NCBI GenBank assembly: GCA_018883945.1
Contig: JAHLFF010000124.1
Location: 1 to 46,742, forward strand
DNA: 46,742 bases
From: Candidatus Acinetobacter avistercoris
Lineage (GTDB): Bacteria; Pseudomonadota; Gammaproteobacteria; Pseudomonadales; Moraxellaceae
Direction of reading: 5' to 3'
In this document: piece by piece, positions 33,485 to 41,072 of the stretch
Numbering within the stretch: position 1 is the stretch's first letter
How the letters are laid out: the number at the start of each line of letters is the position of its first letter
Made by a program: the position numbers and the translations under genes
Notes under the pieces: generated by a model
Told to the model about the DNA's origin: nothing
Database searches by the model: none
The model's input: only the letters and a program-made list of their open reading frames with translations

Positions 33485-34303
33485 TTAAGCAAGAAGTTGC
33501 TGAATACGGTCTTGTATTTCATACTTGGTCATGACCAATACACCTGCATCCATCGCTGCGATATCATTAATCAAGCGCTGTATAGAAGAACTGGTTTCTA
33601 AAAAATACGGTTCCAAAGTGAGTAAATAGGCTTGCTGTGCAACCTGTAAATCATCATAAGGTTCAATTTCTAAGGCTTGGCCCAAGTCAATTAATACTTC
33701 TTTATCAATTTGACTTAAATAAGTCGTCGATTTGCCTTTAGAGACTAAGCTGGATTTTAAATTGGCAACCGCTTCATAAAGATCGGAAGAGGGGGTATTT
33801 AACTGAACTAAAGAGGTCAATGCAATTTGAGAATTACTTGGCAAATGAACCAGAAAAGTAATGTTCTCTGCTGCGATCTGATACTTTTTTAAAATCGTCT
33901 CTTTCACTTCCAATAAGCCTTGGATATAAAAATTTAAGGCATTGTCATTAAATCGGTCATTCAGATTATTTTGTGTAGAGTTAAAACGCGTTTGTTGAAA
34001 ATATTCACTCATCTTGCGGGTAAATAGCGCTAAGCCTTGCTGAGTTTGAGCACGATACTGCCATTTATCTATATTCCACTTATCATTTTCAGCCAAATAT
34101 TGATGCTTGTTTTCCACTTCATTTAATAAACTTTGTTGCGTTGAAACTGTAGAATATTGAGCAACCAATAGCGTATCCAAGACTAAAGCAAATGCATAAA
34201 TTTGCTGATCATTATACTTAAGATATAAAGCATCAAATTCATGCAATAAAGCAGTTTTTAAATCTGCTAAATACTCAGATTGGCTAAATTTTAAATCAAA
34301 CAT
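33485..34303 (-). CDS. DUF4303-like protein, function unknown
   Basis: 272-residue soluble protein with no signal peptide or membrane helix. The N-terminal part (FDALYLKYNDQQIYAFALVLD, then KWNIDKWQYRAQ) resembles DUF4303 proteins (Asp/Trp-rich, SUKH/immunity-like fold suggested for the family); this is recognition from memory, not a search. It interrupts the usual queA-tgt adjacency and is flanked by repetitive AT-rich DNA on one side and a 377-base non-coding stretch on the other, so it is probably an acquired gene. No toxin partner is visible beside it. Confidence 0.65.
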   Translation of the reverse strand: MFDLKFSQSEYLADLKTALLHEFDALYLKYNDQQIYAFALVLDTLLVAQYSTVSTQQSLLNEVENKHQYLAENDKWNIDKWQYRAQTQQGLALFTRKMSEYFQQTRFNSTQNNLNDRFNDNALNFYIQGLLEVKETILKKYQIAAENITFLVHLPSNSQIALTSLVQLNTPSSDLYEAVANLKSSLVSKGKSTTYLSQIDKEVLIDLGQALEIEPYDDLQVAQQAYLLTLEPYFLETSSSIQRLINDIAAMDAGVLVMTKYEIQDRIQQLLA

Positions 34304-34680
34304 TGATATCTCAATTTTGGTTGTTTTATGTATGTGCTGAAGGTAATTGTGGATTATCGACTCGCTAAAGTAAATCTGAGTTCATCGCTATTTTGAAAAT
34401 TTACAACATCATCAAAATTTTATCTAAGCAATACACCATTCAACGTACAAATAGCGTTTAGAAATAACCTAAAGAGCGGGGGAAATGTTGCAACCAAGCT
34501 TAAAATTAGTGTGTTTATATTTTTATATTTTTTTGAAGTGAGTCATTCCAAACATGCTATTCAACTCATGTTTGGTCGACGAATATCATTTGCCGAACAA
34601 TACGTTGCAAAGTCTACGGATTTAAATTCTTTAGACGAAGCCGTTATTGTATTGATCGGCGGGATGATGTTCTAGCTTAT
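34304..34680. other. intergenic region with a possible short remnant frame
   Basis: About 375 bases between queA and the DUF4303-like gene. On the plus strand a frame from GTG 34511 to TAG near 34675 (about 55 codons, ending DEAVIVLIGGMMF) reads protein-like but has no ribosome site. It may be the tail of a lost gene. The rest shows no recognisable element. Confidence 0.35.
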
Positions 34681-35724
34681 TTAGCTTGATGGCTGAGCTT
34701 TGTCGACTAACATGGCGTCGCCATAACTAAAGAAGCGGTATTGGCTGTCCACGGCATGTTGATAAGCATTCATGATGTTGTCGCGATTAGACAGTGCTGA
34801 AACCAGCATCAGTAAAGTAGATTCAGGTAAATGGAAGTTGGTAATTAAACGATCCACGACACAGAACTGATAACCAGGATAAATGAAAATTTGCGTATCA
34901 CCCGTCCAAGCACCAATTTTACCACCACAGGCTTGAGCTGCACTTTCTAATGCGCGCGTTGCAGTTGTACCAATGGCGATCACTTTATTGCCGCGAGCTT
35001 GTGTTTCACGAATCAGTTGAACTGTTGCTTCAGGCACATCACACCATTCGCTATGCATAATATGATTTTCAATATCATCAGTGCGTACAGGTAAGAATGT
35101 CCCTGCACCCACATGCAAAGTTACAAATGCGCGTTGGATGCCTTTTTCTTGCAACTTTAAGAGTAAGGCATCATCAAAATGTAAACTGGCTGTTGGCGCT
35201 GCTACGCTGGCAATTTTGGTGGGATCATTAAATACTGTCTGATAACGAACCGTATCAATTTCTTCAGCTTCACGATTGAAGTAAGGCGGGATAGGAAGTG
35301 CGCCGTATTGATCTAAGACTTCTAATATCGGTTGCGAAAACTCAACCACAAATAAATTTTCATGACGGCCTGTTACCGTTACCTTAACTTCATCGACGCC
35401 TATAAACAGTTCAGCGCCAGCTTTAGGGGAGTTACTTGATTTAATATGACAGTGTGCAACATGCTGATCGAGCATTCGTTCAACCAGCACTTCAATTGCT
35501 CCACCTGTGGCACGTTTGCCTTTGAGTCGTGCTTTCATCACTTTGGTGTCATTCAGCACCAAGAGATCACCTTCATCAAACAGGTCGATAATATCGGTGA
35601 AATGTAGATCTTGATATTCACCATTGGCTTTGAGGTGTAGAAGACGAGAAGCACTACGACTTTCTAAAGGATAGCGGGCGATCAATTGGTCAGGGAGTTC
35701 AAAATTAAAATCTGAAAGTTGCAT
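34681..35724 (-). CDS. queA: S-adenosylmethionine:tRNA ribosyltransferase-isomerase
   Basis: Builds epoxyqueuosine from preQ1-34 by transferring and rearranging the ribosyl of SAM. Family blocks: [19 protein letters not shown] start, [15 protein letters not shown] (about 55-70), [12 protein letters not shown] (about 220), [14 protein letters not shown] (about 305) and [10 protein letters not shown] at the end. Start set at 35724, giving 347 residues, matching the family N-terminus; ATG-ATG and longer forms to 35748 are possible and no good Shine-Dalgarno discriminates them. Divergent from the tRNA-Leu gene at 35904. Confidence 0.96.
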   Translation of the reverse strand: MQLSDFNFELPDQLIARYPLESRSASRLLHLKANGEYQDLHFTDIIDLFDEGDLLVLNDTKVMKARLKGKRATGGAIEVLVERMLDQHVAHCHIKSSNSPKAGAELFIGVDEVKVTVTGRHENLFVVEFSQPILEVLDQYGALPIPPYFNREAEEIDTVRYQTVFNDPTKIASVAAPTASLHFDDALLLKLQEKGIQRAFVTLHVGAGTFLPVRTDDIENHIMHSEWCDVPEATVQLIRETQARGNKVIAIGTTATRALESAAQACGGKIGAWTGDTQIFIYPGYQFCVVDRLITNFHLPESTLLMLVSALSNRDNIMNAYQHAVDSQYRFFSYGDAMLVDKAQPSS

Positions 35725-35859
35725 CATGAAATAAGGCTTAAACAGCAAAAAAATTTGTGACTAGTATAATCTTTTTTTTATTTTGGCGTTGAAATTGATG
35801 ATTTATACAGCAAAAACAAAGCTATTGATTTAAAAGTAAACACTTGTCTAAACATATTA

Positions 35860-35887
35860 TTGACAAGAAAAATAAAATCGCTAATAT
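35860..35887 (+). promoter_or_regulatory. sigma-70 promoter of tRNA-Leu
   Basis: TTGACA (35860-35865), 16-base spacer, TAATAT (35882-35887), 17 bases before the mature tRNA 5' end. A near-consensus, probably strong stable-RNA promoter. Confidence 0.85.
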
Positions 35888-35903
35888 ACGGAGCACAACC
35901 TTT

Positions 35904-35990
35904 CCCGAGGTGGTGAAATTGGTAGACGCGGTGGATTCAAAATCCACTATCAGAGATGATGTGTCGGTTCGAGTCCGACCCTCGGGACCA
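35904..35990 (+). tRNA. tRNA-Leu(CAA)
   Basis: 87 bases including encoded CCA. Acceptor stem CCCGAGG / CCTCGGG with discriminator A; D arm with GGTAGACGC; anticodon stem GTGGA / TCCAC with loop TTCAAAA, hence anticodon CAA, reading UUG codons; a long variable arm typical of type II tRNAs (leucine); T arm with GGTTCGAGTCC. It is the likely integration target of the element that follows. Confidence 0.97.
35966..35990 (+). other. probable attachment site (attL) in the tRNA 3' end
   Basis: Inferred: P4/CP4-57-type integrases recombine in the T-arm/acceptor end of tRNA genes and an integrase of that type follows in the same orientation 160 bases later. The second copy expected at the other end of the element is not within the window, so the core length is a guess. 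Confidence 0.5.
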
Positions 35991-36032
35991 CAGATATATA
36001 ATTATATGCAAACTCATCGCATATAAGCTTCG

Positions 36033-36058
36033 AAAGCCCTGTTAATTCAGGGCTTTGT
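36033..36058 (+). terminator. terminator after tRNA-Leu
   Basis: AAAGCCCTG (36033-36041), loop TTAATT, CAGGGCTTT (36048-36056), then GTTGT. The T-tract is short but the stem is strong. Confidence 0.75.
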
Positions 36059-36152
36059 TGTATCTGTATGCCAATTCATACCTCTACACATCCAAACATT
36101 TTAAAGATACGATTAAAGATATAGACTTTCTTTAGTGTTTTATATCTATATC

Positions 36153-37574
36153 ATGGCAAAACTCGTTAAACCCCTAACTGATACCAAGTGCGCTGCGGCA
36201 AAGCCGAGGATTAATGCACAAGGGAAATTTGTGTCTAATAAACTGTCAGATGGCAATGGGCTTTATTTGATTGTTCGACCGACTGGAACTAGGAGTTGGC
36301 AATTTATTTACGGACGCAAACAATATCTCAACGCAAAAGGGAGACCTACAGACGGAGTTATTACAATTGGTAATTATTCTAAAGCGGGAGTAAAGGGAGT
36401 GATTTTTTCTCTTGATGACGCTCGAGAAAAAAGAAGATTATTTTTATCTCAACTTGAAAATGGTCTTGACCCTATTGATGAGATTAAGCGTCAAGAAGAA
36501 GCACTTAATGATCGAGCTGATTTTGAAAGCATCACTCGAGAGTGGCATGTGGCATACCAAAAGTCTACGGGGTATCAAGAATCTACTATTGCAAAGTCCT
36601 TACGTAATTTCGAAATGTATGTTTTTCCTATTGTTGGAGAAAGGCTAATTGATTCTTTTAAGCCACGGGATTTAAGCAAAGTTCTCGAACATGTCGAAAA
36701 ACAAGGCTTTGGTGAGGTCTATGATAAAGTAAGGCGGAGAATTAGCGCCGTATTTGCATATGCGGTCAGCAAGGGTTACATCAATGAAAGCCCAGCTTTG
36801 CATTTGAAAAGTGCTTTCGTTAAAAAGAAAGAAGAAAGACATTATCCTAAACTGCCACTTGGGCGTTTGCCTGAGTTCTTCGCAAGATTAAAAAACGATA
36901 CGGGTAATCCTTTAACTAAACTATATGCTGAATTTGCATTGCATACCTTTGCACGTTCAAGCGAGATGATGTTTGCACGTTGGTCAGAGTTTGATCTTGA
37001 AAGAAGTTTGTGGATAATTCCCGGAACTCGAACACCTGTTCATGGGTGTAAGAATTCGCATCGTGGTGCCAAGATGCGAAAAGAGCATATTGTTCCATTG
37101 TCACGTCAAGTGAAAGAGCTTCTTAAAGAAATTCGACTTTACAGTGGTATGAGCAATCATGTCTTTCCTGCCGATCATGACATAAATAAGTTCATCAGTG
37201 AAAATACAATTAATAAAACTTTGCAACGTATGAAGTACGATACTGAAATTGATGTTTGCTTACATGGCTTTCGAGGTATGGCACGCGGTGCGTTAGGTTT
37301 AAGTGGGTTGTTTGATCGTGATGCTATCGAAAGGCAGATGAGCCATAAGGGGAATGATGATGTCGAATGGGCTTATACTCATCATGTCGACTATATGGAA
37401 GAGCGAAAAATTTTGATGGAATGGTGGAGTGATTATCTAGAGATTAATCGCGGCCAGTATATTTCACCGCAGAAATTTCGAGAAAATTTGCTCAATGATG
37501 TACTTAATGGAGTTCAAAGTTTAAAATATGAAAAACTTGTTAAATTTCAAATATCTATGCTAAGGGTGGGTTAA
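36153..37574 (+). CDS. Tyrosine recombinase integrase (CP4-57/P4 type)
   Basis: Catalyses integration/excision of the element at the adjacent tRNA. N-terminal DUF4102 arm-binding domain (LTDTKCAAAKP, KLSDGNGLYLIVRPTG), core-binding SAM-like domain (about 120-225), catalytic domain with Arg in HTFARSSEMMFARW (about 270), H-x-x-R in LHGFRGMARG (about 376), His in MSHKG (about 398), and Tyr in WAYTHH (about 407). All catalytic residues appear present. Start at 36153 (MAKLVKPLTD). 473 residues, longer than P4 Int (439), the extra being a C-terminal tail. The gene reads away from the tRNA as usual for such islands. No promoter was identified in the short upstream gap. Confidence 0.93.
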   Translation: MAKLVKPLTDTKCAAAKPRINAQGKFVSNKLSDGNGLYLIVRPTGTRSWQFIYGRKQYLNAKGRPTDGVITIGNYSKAGVKGVIFSLDDAREKRRLFLSQLENGLDPIDEIKRQEEALNDRADFESITREWHVAYQKSTGYQESTIAKSLRNFEMYVFPIVGERLIDSFKPRDLSKVLEHVEKQGFGEVYDKVRRRISAVFAYAVSKGYINESPALHLKSAFVKKKEERHYPKLPLGRLPEFFARLKNDTGNPLTKLYAEFALHTFARSSEMMFARWSEFDLERSLWIIPGTRTPVHGCKNSHRGAKMRKEHIVPLSRQVKELLKEIRLYSGMSNHVFPADHDINKFISENTINKTLQRMKYDTEIDVCLHGFRGMARGALGLSGLFDRDAIERQMSHKGNDDVEWAYTHHVDYMEERKILMEWWSDYLEINRGQYISPQKFRENLLNDVLNGVQSLKYEKLVKFQISMLRVG

Positions 37575-37685
37575 AATAAAAATTTAAAAGTCTAATAAGT
37601 GATCCGTTGTTCAACTTTGCTGTCAGAAGTTGCCTGTATCTCACTATAATGAGTGTGCAATTCAAACAAATTTAGGATAGTTGTT

Positions 37686-37910
37686 ATGCAACCTCATTAT
37701 TTTCAGAAATTAAGACTTTCAATGAATCATACTTGTGATTTATTGGACATCTCGCGTGAAGGACTGCGGAAACTGATTATCAGTGATCCTTCCTTTCCGC
37801 GCGGGTTTAAAAGCAACCCCAACTCAAGACAATCTAAAGTGTTTTTCGATTACTTATCAATCCTAGATTGGTATGAAAATCAGAAAAAAATCAATCAATC
37901 TGATTTGTAA
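37686..37910 (+). CDS. AlpA-like regulator / excisionase
   Basis: 74 residues. A helix-turn-helix of the MerR/AlpA type is seen: MNHTCDLLDISREGLRKLIISDPSFPRGFK, with the usual DPxFPxxxK link to the wing and a final LDWYENQKK. AlpA-type proteins act as recombination directionality factors or activators of integrase genes in P4-like elements, and this one directly follows the integrase. Start at 37686 since AGGA lies about 8 bases upstream. Its stop runs into the tandem-repeat region. Confidence 0.72.
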   Translation: MQPHYFQKLRLSMNHTCDLLDISREGLRKLIISDPSFPRGFKSNPNSRQSKVFFDYLSILDWYENQKKINQSDL

Positions 37911-37940
37911 ACCTTGGGTATGTCGATTCAACTTAGCTGA

Positions 37941-37988
37941 AGCACCAAAGCACCAAAGCACCAAAGCACCAAAGCACCAAAGCACCAA
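37941..37988 (+). repeat. six perfect copies of an 8-bp tandem repeat
   Basis: AGCACCAA repeated six times without a mismatch, immediately before a second, longer repeat family. The frame through it stays open (KHQSTKAP repeats) but no ribosome site makes this a gene. Confidence 0.95.
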
Positions 37989-37990
37989 AC

Positions 37991-38065
37991 TTCAAAAGCA
38001 TCTAATTTTCCAAACTTCAAAAGCATCTAACTTTCCAAACTTCAAAAGCATCTAATTTTCCAAAC
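37991..38065 (+). repeat. three 25-bp direct repeats
   Basis: Three adjacent 25-base copies at 37991, 38016 and 38041, each starting TTCAAAAGCATCTAA and ending TTTCCAAAC. Copy 2 differs by a single base (T to C). Iteron-like in size and spacing; lies 700 bases before the replication-initiator-like gene and 50 before the next small gene. Confidence 0.95.
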
Positions 38066-38118
38066 TTAAACATAGTCTGTCTAAAGATTAGGCATTTTTA
38101 CATTTGAAGGAATACGAA

Positions 38119-38394
38119 ATGAAGTATCTGAATCGATGGCATGCGGCAGAATTACTCAGTAGGCATCTGAAAGGAGATGCTAGTTCTTGGTATGGATACT
38201 TGCGAAAAAATATCCGATATTCGAATCAACAGCATGGATACAAAATCACAGCTCACGCTGTAAATGGACAACTTGCATACACTCAGGCGGCACTTTTTGA
38301 GTTTATACGCGTTGTGAAAACACCTCATAACGGTGTCAGTAATTACTCTCAGGCAACCCATGCCACAACCTCAAAAATACAAGGAATGTCATAA
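38119..38394 (+). CDS. small probable DNA-binding protein of the island
   Basis: 91 residues, start at 38119 where AAGGAA lies 6 bases upstream (the frame runs from a TTG at 38104). Sequence WHAAELLSRHLKG followed by SWYGYLRKNIRY and YTQAALFEFIRVV suggests a winged-helix/HTH-like domain, by eye only. Genes of this sort are common beside alpA in Acinetobacter islands. Its TAA abuts the next ATG. Confidence 0.65.
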   Translation: MKYLNRWHAAELLSRHLKGDASSWYGYLRKNIRYSNQQHGYKITAHAVNGQLAYTQAALFEFIRVVKTPHNGVSNYSQATHATTSKIQGMS

Positions 38395-38637
38395 ATGGTA
38401 GATGTAATCATGAAAGATAACTCAACAGCCAAAGCGAAGGAAGTAATGTCTGAGCTAATTAAATCAGTAATAGCAGATGCTATTGAACACTCCGAAGGCT
38501 TAGATCTTTACAGCTCTGAAGGTATCGAGGACACAGTGGCAATGATCATCGATTATCTTGAAATTTCAACAGGTGAAATAGTTTCATCGGTAGATGTAAA
38601 CCGAGAGTTAAATCGGCAATGGGATCTTGCTTTATAG
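38395..38637 (+). CDS. small acidic island protein, unknown
   Basis: 80 residues, acidic, predicted mostly helical (KAKEVMSELIKSVIADAIEHSEG). It begins directly after the TAA of the previous gene (TAAATG), so translation is likely coupled; a second ATG five codons in is possible. No family recognised. Confidence 0.6.
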   Translation: MVDVIMKDNSTAKAKEVMSELIKSVIADAIEHSEGLDLYSSEGIEDTVAMIIDYLEISTGEIVSSVDVNRELNRQWDLAL

Positions 38638-38769
38638 GTGAGCGAAGTTCTCAAAAATAAGGAGGTGCTAAAACACCTCCTGTTCCACATTTACACAGAG
38701 CAGGCAAAGCTGACATATTATCAATGGACTACGCATCAATATAACACTTTGCTATTCGAAAAAAATTAG
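38638..38769 (+). CDS. possible 43-residue ORF overlapping a hairpin
   Basis: GTG directly after the TAG of the previous frame, continuing to TAG at 38767 and so filling the gap to the next gene. The product (begins MSEVLKNKEVLKHLL) is plausible amphipathic sequence, but no ribosome site precedes the GTG. Within it lies the hairpin at 38661. It may be a real small gene or non-coding DNA. Confidence 0.3.
   Translation: MSEVLKNKEVLKHLLFHIYTEQAKLTYYQWTTHQYNTLLFEKN
38661..38680 (+). other. hairpin containing a perfect Shine-Dalgarno sequence
   Basis: GGAGGTG (38661-38667) and CACCTCC (38674-38680) around CTAAAA. Preceded by TAA, it forms TAAGGAGGTG, a full anti-16S match, sequestered in its own stem, with no start codon at normal distance and no T-tract after the stem. 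Confidence 0.7.
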
Positions 38770-38776
38770 GCAGCAC

Positions 38777-40012
38777 ATGAAAATAGCACAATATTTAAGC
38801 CCAAGTAAGCAAGATTTGCTAGAAGAACTTGACGTAAACTTAGCAAGTTTTGTTATTGGGGTTTGCAAAGATGATGGCGAAACTGAGAGAGAAGCTATAT
38901 CAAAAAAAATTGAAATTAGCGATGATGATGACATTTTACCAGTTACGGTAATGCAAAAACCAAAGGCACGAACCAAGTGCAAAGCAAAAACTAGAGCAAG
39001 TAAACCGACAACAGTCACAGTTAGAACGTCAATAATGGAAGTTCATTACCTGTTAGAGGAATTACAGAAGTCTTTGACTGATAATGTGAAAAATGCTGAA
39101 GTTTATCACCCGATCAATGTCGCCCCTTTCGCAAAGGTTAAAACTATCCAAGCCTTAATTGATTGGCTTGATTTACGCTTCACAGTAGACCCGATAATTT
39201 ACAAATTTAACGACGAATTAAACGCTAGAAGTCGTATTAAGGAGTTCATCACGAAGCGTACAGGTATTCGTCACTACATTACCATTGATGAAAACCACAT
39301 CACCCAAGAGGGCACATCATTCACAATTCGATTACACGACATTAGTAACAAAAAAGACTTTAAATTAATTACGGATTTACTTTATGAAAAGTATGGCGCA
39401 AAGCGTGAAGCTATGACAATTGAGGCTATTGAATTGTCACTCGATTTCTACGGAAGTGATAGCACCGCAATAGTCGTCAATTTGCATAAATCAATGCAAT
39501 ATCCTATAAATACTAAGCTGTTAAGAGTCTACAAAGCAAAATGGACACAGCGAGATATACCAACATCACCACATGCCTTATGTGAGTTTATTAAAAGTGG
39601 CTACAATATCGGCATGGGTGATCATCGGAGTGATGAATTTTGCGTAAGAGTGTACTTCAAACGAACAGATAAAGGCGGTCAGCCTTTACCTTTTAAGAAA
39701 CATAGAGCACGCATTGAAGTGACTTTAAAAAAGTCAGTATTTATCAAAGGCAATATTAGTCCCTTCCTAAGCAACTTACCTCAGATCATAGGTCATGGAT
39801 TTAAGAAAATGCAATTTAATAAACTTAGTAAACGAGCTAATTCAATTGAAAAAGATACATATTTCACTCAAGTAAGACCGTTTGGACAAGAACAGGAAAA
39901 GATGCTGAGTATGAGCCGACACAAGCGTAACTTACCTGATTCAATCGGTGCTTACACATGGTTAAATGAGGTTAAAAGCTCCGTCGTGAAAAATCTCAAA
40001 CGAAAGTTTTAA
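38777..40012 (+). CDS. probable phage/plasmid-type replication initiator of the island
   Basis: 411 residues. The first ~100 are variable, with a Lys/Arg/Thr-rich stretch (QKPKARTKCKAKTRAS). The core begins ALIDWLDLRFTVDP and continues through TIEAIELSLDFYGSD and HRARIEVTLKKSVF to a basic C-terminus (KNLKRKF). The DWL-x-F opening, the ELSLDF strand in mid-protein and the later RIEVT strand match the order seen in RstA/filamentous-phage and small plasmid Rep proteins; this is pattern resemblance only. AGG lies about 7 bases before the ATG. Flanked upstream by two repeat families and a hairpin, downstream by 1 kb of non-coding DNA with phased repeats. An alternative is a DNA-binding protein without origin activity. 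Confidence 0.55.
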   Translation: MKIAQYLSPSKQDLLEELDVNLASFVIGVCKDDGETEREAISKKIEISDDDDILPVTVMQKPKARTKCKAKTRASKPTTVTVRTSIMEVHYLLEELQKSLTDNVKNAEVYHPINVAPFAKVKTIQALIDWLDLRFTVDPIIYKFNDELNARSRIKEFITKRTGIRHYITIDENHITQEGTSFTIRLHDISNKKDFKLITDLLYEKYGAKREAMTIEAIELSLDFYGSDSTAIVVNLHKSMQYPINTKLLRVYKAKWTQRDIPTSPHALCEFIKSGYNIGMGDHRSDEFCVRVYFKRTDKGGQPLPFKKHRARIEVTLKKSVFIKGNISPFLSNLPQIIGHGFKKMQFNKLSKRANSIEKDTYFTQVRPFGQEQEKMLSMSRHKRNLPDSIGAYTWLNEVKSSVVKNLKRKF

Positions 40013-40049
40013 TTCGCAAATTTCGGGGTGTTTTTTTAAGGCTAATTCA

Positions 40050-40080
40050 GCCCTATGCCTGATTGAATAAGGTTTAGGGC
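40050..40080 (+). other. stem-loop just after the replication-like gene
   Basis: GCCCTA (40050-40055) pairs with TAGGGC (40075-40080); inside, CCT (40058-40060) pairs with AGG (40070-40072) across a symmetric two-base internal loop. No T-tract follows. Terminator-like or an origin structure. Confidence 0.5.
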
Positions 40081-40494
40081 GATTCTAAACAATTAAGTGC
40101 GTCTAATAACAGTATTTACAAGGTATCATCTATTGTTAAACGCTGGCAGAGAAACGAGAGAGTGAGCAAAGCGAATGACGAATATAAAACAATAAACATC
40201 CAATAAAATCGCCCACTGCTCAAATTACCTATGATCAGTTCAGGTAACTCTCACCAATATCAAAAAGCCTACAATCAACATTAAAAAGCCCTTTCGATTT
40301 TGTACCGCTACCTCTATGCAGAATTTTAACTGTGCAAACCGATCATGAGGGCCAAAAAAGGCGATAGTTCATGAATAAGTTGTATTTCGGAATGGTGTTT
40401 TGTTTGTATGTTTTTTACCCACATTGAATTTTGATTAAAAAGTTCTATTAGTGATTGAAATAAAATAAAAAATTAGGATTTTTTAAGGCTTACC

Positions 40495-40545
40495 ACTTAA
40501 CATTTACTTAACCTTAACTTAACACGATTTCAGAGGTTGCTTAAC
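40495..40545 (+). repeat. helically phased ACTTAAC direct repeats
   Basis: ACTTAAC at 40495, 40506 and 40517 (exactly 11 bases apart), and GCTTAAC at 40539 (22 bases further, the same phase with one position empty). As hexamers these are CTTAAC-N5-CTTAAC-N5-CTTAAC. Seven-base direct repeats with 11-base spacing are the normal site of OmpR/PhoB-family regulators, and CTTAA-N5-type repeats resemble the PmrA box; iterons of an origin are the other option. Confidence 0.85.
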
Positions 40546-40902
40546 ATTAGTTTGGTCGCTGTAAAGTAGTGAAGTCCTAGAAAAAAGTGGAAAGGACGTG
40601 TGTATTACAGTCATCAATTGGGAGCTGTCAGCAGAGTTCTTATACTTCATTTTAATGTCATAAACCCTATACAAATTTTATTAACTTTTTATTAGTTTAC
40701 GGCAAAAAAGCACTCTTAGTTCAAACCTTGAATAATTAGAGTTATGTTCATCACAACTAAGGACTTGATAAATTATAGATAATAAAAAATGGAGGAATTT
40801 CCTTGTGCGTTCTTTCTGTTAGAGTCGGAGCCCAAAACTCACTTTCAGAAAACTTTTGTTCTAAACGTAATACGAGTTAATCAAAAAGGTCTAAATAAAT
40901 TA

Positions 40903-40924
40903 TGACGCGAACTATGTGTCGTCA
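40903..40924. promoter_or_regulatory. inverted repeat upstream of the restriction gene
   Basis: TGACG (40903-40907) and CGTCA (40920-40924) with 12 bases between, about 150 bases before the start. The arms are short, so chance is possible; an operator is only a suggestion. Confidence 0.3.
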
Positions 40925-41072
40925 ATAGTTTTGATAGGCAGATTTAAGTAGTTCAAACTGATAATGATTATAAAGGTATATTTGGGATAAGATTCTGTGA
41001 TTTATAATCTTTAGTTTTTCTTTGTTATCTCCTACTATAGCGGTCAAACTTAGGTATACTTTGGACTGTAAT

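Larger units (their letters stand above)
40081..41072. other. 1-kb non-coding region of the island
   Basis: No ORF above about 20 codons with a ribosome site. It contains the phased ACTTAAC array (40495-40545), preceded by an A/T-only-like stretch (about 40455-40490), an inverted repeat TGACG...CGTCA at 40903-40924, and must include the promoter of the restriction enzyme gene. It is unusually long for this otherwise compact window, which suggests a cis-acting region (origin or control). Confidence 0.6.

Noticed and set aside
35904..35990. Possible pseudo-tRNA created by the integration
   Set aside because: All stems pair, the anticodon loop is canonical and CCA is encoded, with a strong promoter; the tRNA is intact.
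37873..38055. 60-codon ORF through the tandem repeats
   Set aside because: It exists only because the repeats lack stops; it overlaps the alpA-like gene and has no ribosome site.
37941..38065. Repeats considered as a CRISPR array
   Set aside because: The copies are adjacent with no spacers, and there are no cas genes.
40371..40427. 17-codon hydrophobic frame (MNKLYFGMVFCLYV) as a small toxin
   Set aside because: No Shine-Dalgarno and no antitoxin-like RNA or gene is visible; such short frames are expected by chance.
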